DNA of 64,000 bases from Streptomyces sp. GS7 (GTDB taxonomy: Bacteria > Actinomycetota > Actinomycetes > Streptomycetales > Streptomycetaceae), in assembly GCF_009834125.1 (NCBI RefSeq), contig NZ_CP047146.1:6007501-6071500 (forward strand), given 5' to 3'. Below are positions 9,233 to 17,801 of the stretch, piece after piece. The translations under genes and the position numbers were made by a program. Under the pieces are notes generated by a model. That model was not told the origin of the DNA and did not search any database. It saw only the letters and a program-made list of their open reading frames with translations. Numbering within the stretch: position 1 is the stretch's first letter; every line of letters begins with the position of its first letter.

Positions 9233-9293
9233 CGCTTCGCTCGGCCGTGCATGCGCACGGGGGGCACCTTTCAATGATTCGTTCGCTTCGCTC
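9233..9293. repeat. Direct repeat CGCTTCGCTC in the gap upstream of the dehydrogenase
   Basis: The decamer CGCTTCGCTC occurs at 9233-9242 and 9284-9293, 51 bases apart, flanking a GTGC...GCAC half-palindrome. It could be a remnant repeat or a regulator site serving the downstream dehydrogenase; function unknown. Confidence 0.3.
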
Positions 9294-9349
9294 ACTCATG
9301 CGGGGTGTGTCTCCTCAGAGGCGGTGGGCGTCGTGGGCCGTGCGGCCGG

Positions 9350-9976
9350 TCAGTGCAGGGCGGGGGTCTGGGCGAGGGCGGGGGCGTTGAGGCGCAGCAG
9401 CGCGGTCTGCCCGTGGTCCACCCGGATCTCGGTGAGGGCGCCGTTGTGCAGCTGGGGGAAGACCCGGCGGTAGTCGGCGAGCGGGATGCCCAGCAGGTGG
9501 CAGAGCAGCACCCGGACAAGGGTGGAGTGGGCGACCAGGAGAACCCGGCCGTCGGGCTGTTCGCGGGCGATGTCGGCGAGGCAGGCGGCGGCGCGTTCGG
9601 CGGCCCGGCGCGGGTGCTCGCCGCCGGGGAGGTGGTTCTCGACCGGGTCGGCGAGGAAGGCGGCCAGCCGCTGCGGGAAGCGCCGGCGCATCTCCTCCCG
9701 GGTCAGGCCCTCGCCCTGGCCGAAGTCGACCTCGTAGAGCCGTTCGTCGATGTGCGGGGTCAGTCCGCAGGCGTCGGCGGCGGGGGCGGCGGTGAGCCGG
9801 GCACGGGAGAGCGGGGAGCTCCAGACGGCGGTGAGGCCGGCGGTGGCGGCCCAGTGGGCGAGGGCCTGGGCCTGCTCGCGGCCGTGCTCGGTGAGCGGGA
9901 CGTCGGAGCGGCCGGCGTAGCGGTTCTCCGCGTGCCAGACGGTCTCACCGTGGCGTACGAGGATGAAGTCGGTCAC
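9350..9976 (-). CDS. Histidine phosphatase family protein
   Basis: A 208-residue phosphoglycerate-mutase-like phosphatase. The phosphohistidine motif is LVRHGETVW near the N-terminus; a second catalytic His is in LLVAHSTLVRVLL. Members remove phosphate from small metabolites, sugar phosphates or alpha-ribazole phosphate. GTG 9976 overlaps the TGA stop of the upstream kinase (GTGA, 4 bases), indicating translational coupling and a role with the two FGGY kinases, perhaps dephosphorylating a pathway intermediate. The identity of the substrate is open. Confidence 0.85.
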   Translation of the reverse strand: MTDFILVRHGETVWHAENRYAGRSDVPLTEHGREQAQALAHWAATAGLTAVWSSPLSRARLTAAPAADACGLTPHIDERLYEVDFGQGEGLTREEMRRRFPQRLAAFLADPVENHLPGGEHPRRAAERAAACLADIAREQPDGRVLLVAHSTLVRVLLCHLLGIPLADYRRVFPQLHNGALTEIRVDHGQTALLRLNAPALAQTPALH

Positions 9977-11481
9977 TGCGCGGCCCTCCTGCGGGCGTGT
10001 TCGGCCACGGCGGGGTCGAGCCAGCCGCGGCGGGTGAGTTCGTCGACGAAGCGGCGGTAGACGGGGAGGTAGCGGGCGGTGCGGGCGGGGTCGGGGCGGA
10101 GTTCGGTGCCGGGGCGGACCATCGCGGCGGCCGCGTCCTGGAGGCTCGCGCCGGAGGCGGTGGCGGCGAGGACGGCCATGCCGAGGGCGCCTTCGGCGTG
10201 TTCGGGGACGTGGACCGGGCGGCCCAGGACCTCGGCGCGCAGCCGGCACCAGTAGGCGTTGCGGGCGCCGCCGCCGGTGAAGGTGAGCGGGCCGCCGGTG
10301 GGCGCGCCGAGGTGGTCGAGGTAGTCGAAGCAGAGCCGTTCGACGCAGGCGACGCCGAGCAGGTAGGCGTGGAACTCGGCGGCGCGGGTGGGGACGTCGC
10401 CGAGGATGAAGGGTTCGGCCTCGGGAGCGCGGAACGGGAAGCGCTCGCCGCCGGTGGAGACCAGCGGGTAGGCGACCGCGTCCGGGTCCAGGGCGGCGGC
10501 CTGCTCGGTGAGCACGTCGAGGTTCTCGCTGTGGAAGTACTGGGAGATGACGCCCGCGCCGCTGCTGGAGGCGCCGCCGGGCAGCCAGGTCTCGCCGGGT
10601 CCGCGGTGGCAGTAGACCACGCCCGCCGGATCGCGGATCAGGTGGTCGCTGCTGCCCTTGAGGACGAGGGTGGTGCCGAGTACCGCGTTCCATGCGCCGG
10701 GCGTGAGCGCGCCGGCGCCGATCTGCGCGGCGCAGCCGTCGGTCATGCCGGCGACGATGGCCGTTCCGGCGGGGATGCCGGTGGCGTCGGCGGCCTCGGC
10801 GCAGACGGTGCCGAGTACGGTGCCCGGCCGTACGACGTCGGGCAGCAGGGTCTCGGGGACGCCGAGCCGGTCCAGCACCTCGTGCGGCCAGCGCTCCTCG
10901 ACGAGGTGGTAGCCGGTCTTGAGCGCGTGGCTGGCGTCGCTCGGGAGCTGACGCCCTGCCAACTTCCAGGTGATGACGTCGACTTGGTGCAGCAGCCGGG
11001 TTCCGTCGGCGAGTCCCGGCTCGTGGTCCAGCAGCCAGCGGAGCTTGGGCAGCGCCCAGGAGGGCGGCATGCTGCGGTAGCCCAGCTCGCGCCAGACCGC
11101 TCCCCCGGCCTCGTTGACCGCCGCGGCCTGGTCGACGGCGCGCCCGTCGTCGTACATCAGCCCCGGGGTGAGCGGGGTGCCGTGCGCGTCGGCGAGCAGG
11201 ACGGTGCCGGAGGTGCCGTCGACGGCCAGCCCGCGGACCCGGGTGGCGTCGATGCCCTCCAGCGCCTCCCGGCAGGCCGCGGACAGCGCGCTCCACCACT
11301 CCTCGGCGTCCTGCTCATGGCGTTTGCCCACCCGCCGGCTGGTGAGCGGGCGGGCGGCGCCGGCGAGGACCTGCCCGGTGCCGTCGACGGCGAGGCAGCG
11401 GGCGCTCTGGGTGCCGAGGTCGAGGCCGAGCCAGATGCCGTCGAGGGGGGCGGTCGTTCCGGGAGGGTGCTGGTCAGACAC
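9973..11481 (-). CDS. FGGY-family carbohydrate kinase (first)
   Basis: A 502-residue sugar or polyol kinase of the xylulokinase-like group. The N-terminal phosphate-binding loop is LGLDLGTQSARCLAVD; AVDGTSGTVLL follows; the probable catalytic Asp is in VAGMTDGCAAQIGAG, and the adenosine motif in FTGGGARNAYWC. GTG 11481 has GGAGG in front and overlaps the end of the upstream kinase gene by 8 bases. Its partner kinase is only distantly similar, so the two likely act on different substrates or steps. Candidate substrates from the context are a keto-pentose or a polyol such as ribitol, arabinitol or erythritol. Confidence 0.88.
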   Translation of the reverse strand: MSDQHPPGTTAPLDGIWLGLDLGTQSARCLAVDGTGQVLAGAARPLTSRRVGKRHEQDAEEWWSALSAACREALEGIDATRVRGLAVDGTSGTVLLADAHGTPLTPGLMYDDGRAVDQAAAVNEAGGAVWRELGYRSMPPSWALPKLRWLLDHEPGLADGTRLLHQVDVITWKLAGRQLPSDASHALKTGYHLVEERWPHEVLDRLGVPETLLPDVVRPGTVLGTVCAEAADATGIPAGTAIVAGMTDGCAAQIGAGALTPGAWNAVLGTTLVLKGSSDHLIRDPAGVVYCHRGPGETWLPGGASSSGAGVISQYFHSENLDVLTEQAAALDPDAVAYPLVSTGGERFPFRAPEAEPFILGDVPTRAAEFHAYLLGVACVERLCFDYLDHLGAPTGGPLTFTGGGARNAYWCRLRAEVLGRPVHVPEHAEGALGMAVLAATASGASLQDAAAAMVRPGTELRPDPARTARYLPVYRRFVDELTRRGWLDPAVAEHARRRAAQ

Positions 11482-13120
11482 GGGTGCCTCCAGGGGCGGG
11501 GGTCGCGGCGGGGTGGTGGGTGGTGTCGATGCGGCGGACTGTGGAAGTGCCAGACGTGCCAGTCGTGTCAGTCGTGCCAGACGTGGCGGATGCGCCGGAC
11601 GTGCCGGACGCGCCGGGGGCCGTTGGCCGGGTGTCCGCGGGCCAGGTCGCGGCGCCCCGCCAGCCCGCCTCCCGGGTGACGGCGCGCCAGTGGAGGAAGT
11701 CTTCGTAGAGCGCGGCGTAGAACTCCGTACGCTCCGGGTCGGGCTGCCAACTCCGCTGCATCCGCACGTACTTGTCCGCGGCGCGGTGCATGCTGGTCTC
11801 CGCGCCGGTGCGGACCAGGCCGGTGAGGAAGGCCCCCTTGGCGCCGAGTTCGGTGTCCGAGGAGCGGGCGGTGGGCACTCCCGTGGTGTCGGCGATCAGC
11901 GCGCACCAGGCGTCGCTGTTGGCGCCGCCGCCGCACAGCCGCAGCTCGGTGACGTCCGTGCGGGCCGCCGCCAGCGAGTCGCGCAGGACCAGCGAGAGCC
12001 CGTCGAAGACGGCGCGGGCGAGGTCGGCCGGGGTGTGCTCCAGGGACAGGCCCCAGAAGGAGCCGCGGGCGGCCGGGTCGAGGAACGGCGCGCGCTCGCC
12101 GGCCGGGGAGAGGTACGGCAGAAACATCAGGCCGCGGGCGCCGGGCCGCGACTCGAAGGCCAGGCGGGCCAGTTCCGGCGGCCCGGGGAGGTGCAGCAGC
12201 CGGGCCGCCCAGCCGAGGACCTCGGCGCCGTTGAGGGTGGGGAAGGCGCGCAGTACGCGTTCGCGCCCGCGGTAGGCGATGGTGATGCCGGACGGTTCGC
12301 CGGTGGTGTCGATCTCGGTGCGGACGATCTCGGTGCACAGCGTGGTGCCGAGGATGCTGCACGCCTGGCCGGGGTTGACGACGCCGACGCCGCGGGCGGT
12401 GGCGGCGATGTCGTACGGGGCCATCACGACGGGCAGCCCGGCGGGCAGCCCCAGCTGGTCCGCGGCCTCGCGGGTGATCTCGGCGATCCGCTGGGACTCG
12501 CCGAGGACGGTGGGCAGCAGCCGGGCGTACGCGGCCAGGCCGAACAGGTCGAGGATCTCCGGGTCGTAGTCGCCGGTGGTGTGGTCGAGGAACGGCGCCG
12601 AGGCGTCCGATTCGTCGCTGGCGCACACGCCGGTGAGGCGGAGGAAGAGCCAGCCGGCGGCGGTGAGCGAGGTCGCGGAGCGGGCGAGCCGGTCCGGGTC
12701 GTGGGCGGCGAGCCAGCTGAAGAGGGCGTTGGGCATGCCGGTGCAGGTCAGCGAGCCGTTGCGGCGGAAGGCCGCTTCCAGGACTCCGGCGCGCTGCCAG
12801 GCGGTGAGCTGGTCCCCGGCCCGGCCGTCGGACCAGAGGATCGCCGGGCCGGTGGGGCGCCCGCGGCCGTCGACGAGCCAGGCGCCGTCGCCCTGTGCGG
12901 TGAAGGAGACCAGCCGGACCGGGTCGGTCAGCTCGGTGAGGACCTCGCGGACGGTGCGGACGACGGCGTGCCAGACGGCGTCCATGTCCTGTTCGGCCCA
13001 GCCGGGGTGCGGGCGGAGCACTTCGGTGGCGACCCGGGAGACGGCGATCTCGGCGCCCTGGTCGTCGAAGACGACGGACTTGATGACGGTGGTGCCGACG
13101 TCGATGGTCAGTACGGACAT
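11474..13120 (-). CDS. FGGY-family carbohydrate kinase (second), with low-complexity C-terminal tail
   Basis: A 548-residue kinase beginning LTIDVGTTVIKSVVFDDQG. Family motifs: VMAPYDIAATARG with the probable catalytic Asp, SILGTTLCTEI, and LCGGGANSDAWCAL near the adenosine site. After about residue 500 comes an Ala/Gly/Ser/Thr-rich tail (about 45 residues, with repeated GTSG/TSGT units) that is not part of the fold and resembles a disordered extension. The start ATG 13120 has GAAAGGA 8 bases upstream; the permease ends 13 bases before it. It overlaps the next kinase by 8 bases. It probably phosphorylates a polyol or ketose imported by the neighbouring permease. Confidence 0.88.
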   Translation of the reverse strand: MSVLTIDVGTTVIKSVVFDDQGAEIAVSRVATEVLRPHPGWAEQDMDAVWHAVVRTVREVLTELTDPVRLVSFTAQGDGAWLVDGRGRPTGPAILWSDGRAGDQLTAWQRAGVLEAAFRRNGSLTCTGMPNALFSWLAAHDPDRLARSATSLTAAGWLFLRLTGVCASDESDASAPFLDHTTGDYDPEILDLFGLAAYARLLPTVLGESQRIAEITREAADQLGLPAGLPVVMAPYDIAATARGVGVVNPGQACSILGTTLCTEIVRTEIDTTGEPSGITIAYRGRERVLRAFPTLNGAEVLGWAARLLHLPGPPELARLAFESRPGARGLMFLPYLSPAGERAPFLDPAARGSFWGLSLEHTPADLARAVFDGLSLVLRDSLAAARTDVTELRLCGGGANSDAWCALIADTTGVPTARSSDTELGAKGAFLTGLVRTGAETSMHRAADKYVRMQRSWQPDPERTEFYAALYEDFLHWRAVTREAGWRGAATWPADTRPTAPGASGTSGASATSGTTDTTGTSGTSTVRRIDTTHHPAATPAPGGTRV

Positions 13121-13133
13121 CAGTGGTGTCCTT

Positions 13134-14453
13134 TCACGCCCGGGCCGACGCGGTCTGCGGCGCGGTGGCGTCCCGGCCGGCGCCCGCCCCCGCGGCCGAC
13201 TCGTCCGGCAGCTTCAGGAAGAGGGTGAGTCCGGTGCTCACCGCGTACATCCCCGCGAAGATCCAGACCACCCCTTCGACGCCGAGCGGCCCGACGAAGG
13301 CCGCGACGACGGCTGGTCCGACGAAGGTGCTGGCGCCGGCGCCCAGGTTGAGCGCGGCCAGCGCCTGTCCCTTGTGCCGCGGCTCCAGAGAAGGCATCAA
13401 CGCTGATATCGGTACGTATCCCGCCAGCGTAGCCCCGTAGAACGCGGCCACGGCCAAGGCGAGCGGGAAGCTCGGGCCCGCGGTGGTCGGGACGTAGAAG
13501 AGGAGCAGGGTGCTCAGGGTGCAGCCGGCGCCGCCGAACCAGGCGATGGTGCGCCGCCAGCCGAGCCGGTCGCCGACCACGCCGAAGAGGAGGTTGGCGA
13601 AGATGTTGGTGGCGAACATCGCGCTGAGCAGATGCAGCCACTGGGTGAGGCCGAAGCCGACGGTCTTGGTGAAGTGGATCGGCAGGATGACGAAGAACCC
13701 GAACTGCGACGCGGTGTTGATGACCCGTACGACGGATCCGGCGCCGACCCGGGGGTTGCGCCAGAGGATCGTGACGCTGCCGAGCAGGGTGGCCAGCGGC
13801 CCCTCGCCCTCGGGCCGCTGCCGCCTGCCGCCGTGGGCGTCGCGGACGAGCAGCAGCGCGATCAGCCCGCCCGCGGCCACCAGCGCCAGCGCCGCCCACA
13901 GCGTGGCGTAGGCGCCGATGCGCGGGATCAGCCCGCCGGCGACGAGGGAACCGAGCGTCGGCAGCCCGCCGGTGAACGCGAACCAGAACCAGCCCATCGC
14001 CGTGCCCAGCCGTGCGCGGGGCGCGACGCCGGCGATCCAGACCAGGAACCCGTAGGCGAACAGCGGGTAGCCCAGGCCGCGGAGGCCGTAGCCGAGCAGC
14101 ATCAGCGGATAGCTGGACGACGGGAGGGCGGCGGCGAGGAAGAGCAGCTGGAAGGCGGCCCAGATGACGAGTCCGGTCCACATCACCCGGCGTGGGCCCC
14201 ACAGGTCGGCGAGCACGCTGGAGAGCCAGGCGGCGAGGGCGGCGGCGATACCGTAGACGGTGAACAGGAGCGCGACCCGGGACTCCGGGATGCCGCGGTC
14301 GATGAGGTACGGCGAGAGGTAGCCGGACTCGACTCCGTCTCCGACCATGAAGAGGAGCAGCCCGAGGTAGCCCCAGGCGAGGGTGGGCGGGATGCCGAGA
14401 CGGGTGATCAGCGCCCGGCGGGTGATCGGCGGACGCGGAGGAGGGTTCGTCAT
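13134..14453 (-). CDS. MFS polyol permease, CsbX/RbtT/DalT-like
   Basis: A 439-residue transporter with about 12 hydrophobic helices. The opening WGYLGLLLFMVGDGVESGYL and the following LSPYLIDRGIPES resemble the alditol permeases RbtT and DalT and CsbX, which move polyols with protons. This is the clearest pointer to a polyol substrate for the locus. ATG 14453 is preceded by AAGGGGAG. It is the first gene of a tight run (permease, two kinases, phosphatase), divergent from the DeoR regulator at 14737. Confidence 0.85.
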   Translation of the reverse strand: MTNPPPRPPITRRALITRLGIPPTLAWGYLGLLLFMVGDGVESGYLSPYLIDRGIPESRVALLFTVYGIAAALAAWLSSVLADLWGPRRVMWTGLVIWAAFQLLFLAAALPSSSYPLMLLGYGLRGLGYPLFAYGFLVWIAGVAPRARLGTAMGWFWFAFTGGLPTLGSLVAGGLIPRIGAYATLWAALALVAAGGLIALLLVRDAHGGRRQRPEGEGPLATLLGSVTILWRNPRVGAGSVVRVINTASQFGFFVILPIHFTKTVGFGLTQWLHLLSAMFATNIFANLLFGVVGDRLGWRRTIAWFGGAGCTLSTLLLFYVPTTAGPSFPLALAVAAFYGATLAGYVPISALMPSLEPRHKGQALAALNLGAGASTFVGPAVVAAFVGPLGVEGVVWIFAGMYAVSTGLTLFLKLPDESAAGAGAGRDATAPQTASARA

Positions 14454-14736
14454 CGAAGCTCCCCTTTCTGCGGCGGGATTCTGCGGCGGATTTCGGCGGC
14501 GGCCGGTGGAGGACGCAGTGATGCAACCGCTGGCGTAAAAGGGGCGTCAAGGGTGGCCGGAATCTTCGCATCGGGGCGGCGACCTGCCGTGTTGCGTCGG
14601 AGCGGAATCGGCATCTGCGGTGCGCTCGCCCGCGGGCACGGTGTTAAATCCGTGCGAACATAACGTGGCGAGTTCACGCGGGGCGGGCCGTGCCGGGAGC
14701 GCGGTGCGCCGCGCGGCGGCGGGAAGGAACGGGGCG
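14454..14736. promoter_or_regulatory. Divergent promoter region between permease operon and DeoR regulator
   Basis: A region of 283 bases carrying outward promoters for both directions. A relatively AT-rich patch at 14642-14664 contains TGTTA and half-sites GTTA (14643-14646) and TAAC (14661-14664), plus AACA at 14657-14660; it is a plausible but weak operator for the adjacent DeoR protein. Confidence 0.4.
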
Positions 14737-15525
14737 ATGGACCGGGTCGAGGCGCAGGAGGAACGGCGGCGCCGGATACGGGAGAGCGTGATCGCCCGGG
14801 GGTTCGTCCGGACCTCGGACCTCGCCGCCGAGTTCGGGATCAGCCTGATGACGGCCCACCGGGATCTGGACGCGCTGCAGGCACAGGGCTGGCTGCGCAA
14901 GGTGCGGGGCGGCGCGACCGGGCTGCCGTCGGCGCAGTTCCACGGCAGCGTGGCGGAGCGGATGGCGACCATGGCGGCGACCAAGCAGCTGCTGGCGCGG
15001 GCCGCCGCACGGCTGCTGGTCCCCGGCCAGACGGTGCTGCTGGACGACAGCACCACCTGTCTGCTGCTGGCGCACCACGTCTCCGAGCACACCCCGCTGA
15101 CCGTGATCACCAACTCGCTGCCGGCCGTCACCACGCTCGCCAAGGAGCCCGGCATCTCGCTGATCACGCTCGGCGGGGCGTACTTCCCGGCCTATGACGC
15201 CTTCATGGGGCTGCACACCGCGGACGCCGTACGGGCCTACCGCGCCGATGTGCTGTTCCTGTCCACCACGGCCGTCGCCAACGGCCGCTGTTACCACACC
15301 TCACCGGAGACGGTGCAGGTCAAACGGGCCATGATGGAGAGCGCGGCGCGGCGGGTGCTGGTCGCCGACCACACCAAGTTCACCAAGGACGGGCTCTACG
15401 CGCTGGCGCCGCTGGCCGACTTCGACCTGCTGATCGTCGACGACGGGCTGCCGGCGGAGCAGGTACGGGCGGTGCGGGCGGGCGGCACGGAGGTGCTGGT
15501 GGTGCCGGCGCGCGGCGGGTCGTGA
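14737..15525 (+). CDS. DeoR/GlpR-family transcriptional regulator
   Basis: A 262-residue repressor-type protein. Residues about 5-60 form the DeoR winged helix-turn-helix (ARGFVRTSDLAAEFGISLMT, then AHRDLDALQAQGWLRKVRGG). The C-terminal DeoRC sensor domain contains DDSTTCLLLAHH, VITNSLPAVTTLA and LGGAYFPAYDAF, which bind phosphorylated sugars in characterised members. ATG 14737 follows a purine-rich GGAAGGAACGGGG site; an upstream GTG extension to 14620 has none. It most likely represses the divergent permease-kinase operon and is relieved by a phosphorylated intermediate made by one of the kinases. Confidence 0.88.
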   Translation: MDRVEAQEERRRRIRESVIARGFVRTSDLAAEFGISLMTAHRDLDALQAQGWLRKVRGGATGLPSAQFHGSVAERMATMAATKQLLARAAARLLVPGQTVLLDDSTTCLLLAHHVSEHTPLTVITNSLPAVTTLAKEPGISLITLGGAYFPAYDAFMGLHTADAVRAYRADVLFLSTTAVANGRCYHTSPETVQVKRAMMESAARRVLVADHTKFTKDGLYALAPLADFDLLIVDDGLPAEQVRAVRAGGTEVLVVPARGGS

Positions 15526-15562
15526 CCCGGGGGAGCCGCGCGGTGCGTCTCCCCCGGCCGCC

Positions 15563-16048
15563 TCACTTCGCGCTCAGGCCGAGCGGTGACGGGTCGTCAG
15601 AGAGCGTGCGCAGCACCGCCCCGGGGTCCTTGACCAGCTTGCGCTCGGTGAGGTCCAGCAGCCCGCAGACGGCGCTGATCTCGGCGGCCACCGTGCCGTC
15701 CGCCTTGCGCACGGTCTGCTCGAAGACGAAGGTCCTGCCCTCGCCCCAGACGATCGCGGCGCTCACCTCGACCTCGTCGCCGGCCCGCAGCTCACGCCGG
15801 TAGCGGATGGTGGTCTCGACGGTCACCGGGCCGACGCCGGTGGCGACCATGGCGCTCTGCCCGATGCCGCACGCCTGGAGCAGCGACCAGCGGGCGTGCT
15901 CGGCGTACTGGAGGTAGACGCTCTGGTTGAGGTGGCCCTGGGTGTCGGTCTCGTAGCCCCGGACGGTGATGGGCACGGTGAACGGCTCGGCCGCCCCTGC
16001 CGCCGGAGTCCCGCTCGCGTCCGCCACTGCCTTCGCCCCGTCCGCCAC
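15563..16048 (-). CDS. Acyl-CoA thioesterase (4-hydroxybenzoyl-CoA thioesterase/YbgC-like hot-dog fold)
   Basis: A 161-residue hot-dog protein. The motif TDTQGHLNQSVYLQYAEHAR contains the conserved Asp-x-x-Gly-His-x-Asn of this family, where Asp is the catalytic residue. It should hydrolyse acyl- or aryl-CoA thioesters. GTG 16048 has GGAAGAACGGGAGAG upstream; the open frame extends to 16216 but without homology. It lies 79 bases downstream of the transporter ATPase gene and may be separately transcribed. Confidence 0.8.
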   Translation of the reverse strand: MADGAKAVADASGTPAAGAAEPFTVPITVRGYETDTQGHLNQSVYLQYAEHARWSLLQACGIGQSAMVATGVGPVTVETTIRYRRELRAGDEVEVSAAIVWGEGRTFVFEQTVRKADGTVAAEISAVCGLLDLTERKLVKDPGAVLRTLSDDPSPLGLSAK

Positions 16049-16127
16049 GCTCTCTCCCGTTCTTCCCGGGTCCCCGCTACGGGTCCCCGCTCCCGGCTTC
16101 CTGGTTGGCCATCGTAGGCGGCGGTGA

Positions 16128-16808
16128 TCAGCGGGCGGGCGGCATTTCCGGGGAGCCGCCCAACTCGGCCCAGCGGACCGTCCGGTCGCACCAGCGCTCC
16201 AGGAGGGTGCGGTCATGGCCGACCGCGAGCAGTCCGGCGCCGCTCTCCCTGCGGTACGACTCCACGACGGCCACCAGCGCCGCGGTGGTGGAGGCGTCCA
16301 GCATCGCGGTCATCTCGTCGCAGATCAGCCAGCGCGGCCGCAGCACCAGGGCGCGGGCCAGGCAGGCGCGTTGCAGCTGGCCGTCGCTGACCTCGTGCGG
16401 GCGGCGGGCGAGCAGGTCGGCGCCGAGGCCGACCCGGTCCGCCAACTCCCCTACCCGGCACGGGATCTCGGCTCGGCGGCCGGTGGCGCGCAGCGGCTCG
16501 GCGATCAGCTCGGCGAGGCGCAGGCGGGGATCCGCGGAGAGCCGGGGCTGCTGGAACAGCACGCCGAAGGCGGTGCGCAGGTCCCGGGGTGCGCGGTGCC
16601 GCCAGCCGCGGGCGGGCTCGCCGTCCACGGTCACGGTGCCGGCGTCGGGCCGGTGCAGCAGGGCGGCGACCCGCGCCAGGGTGGACTTGCCGCAGCCGCT
16701 GGGACCCAGCAGTCCGACCGCCTCCCCGGGGGCGATGGTGAGCGAGAGGCCGCGGACGGCCGGGGCGCGGCGGTCGTATCCGGCCGTGATGCCGCGCAGT
16801 TCAAGCAT
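16128..16808 (-). CDS. Peptide/nickel-type ABC transporter ATPase (DppF/OppF-like)
   Basis: A 226-residue ATPase energising import through the two permeases of this operon. The Walker A is GPSGCGKST and the Walker B is LICDEMTA. The ABC signature is altered: VSDGQLQRA replaces the usual LSGGQ. It is shorter than typical OppF (about 320 residues) because the C-terminal OppC_N-type extension is missing, resembling NikE-like proteins. The ATG at 16808 overlaps the end of the upstream ATPase gene by 8 bases. Activity of the operon depends on the partner ATPase, which is frameshifted. Confidence 0.82.
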   Translation of the reverse strand: MLELRGITAGYDRRAPAVRGLSLTIAPGEAVGLLGPSGCGKSTLARVAALLHRPDAGTVTVDGEPARGWRHRAPRDLRTAFGVLFQQPRLSADPRLRLAELIAEPLRATGRRAEIPCRVGELADRVGLGADLLARRPHEVSDGQLQRACLARALVLRPRWLICDEMTAMLDASTTAALVAVVESYRRESGAGLLAVGHDRTLLERWCDRTVRWAELGGSPEMPPAR

Positions 16809-17801
16809 GGCGTGCGTCCTCTTCCGCCGTGACCGGGTGGTGGCAGGCGACGCCGTCGTAGGGGGCGGGGACCTGCGCGCAGCGGGCGGTGGCCCGGTCG
16901 CAGCGGGCGGCGTAGGCACAGCCGTCCGGCAGCGCACCGAGTTCGGGCGGCATGCCGGGGATGGGGGTGAAGGCCCGGTCGGGCAGCGCGGCGAGCAGTC
17001 CGCGGGCGTAGGGGTGCCGGGGTCCGGGGGTGCCGAAGAACCGTGGTGCGTCGGCGAGTTCGACGATCCGGCCGGCGTACATCACGGCGACCCGGTCGGC
17101 GATCCGCTCGGCCGCCGCCAGGTCATGAGTGATCATCAGCAGTGCGCGGTCGCCGCCGGTGTGCCGCTTGAGTTCGTCGACCGTACGGTCCACCAGTGGG
17201 CGGTCCAGGCCGGTGGTCGGCTCGTCGGCGAGCAGCAGCGGCGCGTCGCCGACCAGCGCGAGCGCGGTCGCGGCGCGCTGGGCCAGGCCGCCGGAGAGCT
17301 GGTGGGGGTGACGGTCGAGGTGGTCCGACGGGAAGGCGGCGCGCCCGGCGGCCCGCTCCGCCGCCGCCCGCAGCTCCACCCGCCCCCTGACTCCAGCCAA
17401 CTCCCTTACTGCTTCTCCAGTTGGGCGCGTACGGTGCGTACGGGGGTGAGGTGCGCGGCCGGGCTCTGCGGTACGAGACCGATGCGCCGGCCGCGAATCG
17501 ACCGGGCCAGCTCGGCCTCGGACGCGGTCAGCAGCTCGGTCTCCGCGCGGCCGGCGGACAGCAGCGCCGTACCGGCCGTCTGCGCGTTGCCGGGCAGCAG
17601 TCCGAGCAGCGCCGACGCCAGCACGGACTTGCCGCAGCCGCTCTCCCCGACCAGGGCCAGGCACTCCCCCGGCGCCAGCGCGAAGGTGGCATCGGTGACC
17701 GCGGCGACCGACCGGCCGCCGGGCATCCGGAAGCGGACGGACAGCCCGCGGACGGACAGCACGGGCCGGCCGCCGGCGCCCGTGGGGTCGGTGGCGGTCA
17801 C
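16801..17801 (-). pseudogene. Peptide/nickel-type ABC transporter ATPase (DppD/OppD-like), frameshifted
   Basis: The N-terminal part (17406-17801, GTG overlapping the permease stop as GTGA) encodes VLSVRGLSVRF, Walker A GESGCGKSV and the Q-loop LVPQSPAAHLTPVRTVRAQL, then stops at TAA 17406. The rest of the protein continues in the next frame: EAVRELAGV, signature QLSGGLAQR, Walker B LLLADEPTT and the OppD-type C-terminus with CAYAARCDRA. Comparing the frames, loss of one G near 17415 (GAGGAAGCA expected, GAGAAGCA seen) explains the break. It is either a real inactivating mutation or a sequencing error. The gene is otherwise intact, which favours a recent event or an error. Confidence 0.8.

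Noticed and set aside
8194..9390. Long plus-strand open frame opposite the dehydrogenase
   Set aside because: It mirrors a well-conserved minus-strand gene; composition is Gly/Val/Asp-rich as expected for an antisense shadow in high-GC DNA.
9997..11679. 560-residue plus-strand open frame over the kinase genes
   Set aside because: Shadow of two FGGY kinase genes with clear motifs on the minus strand; no domain seen.
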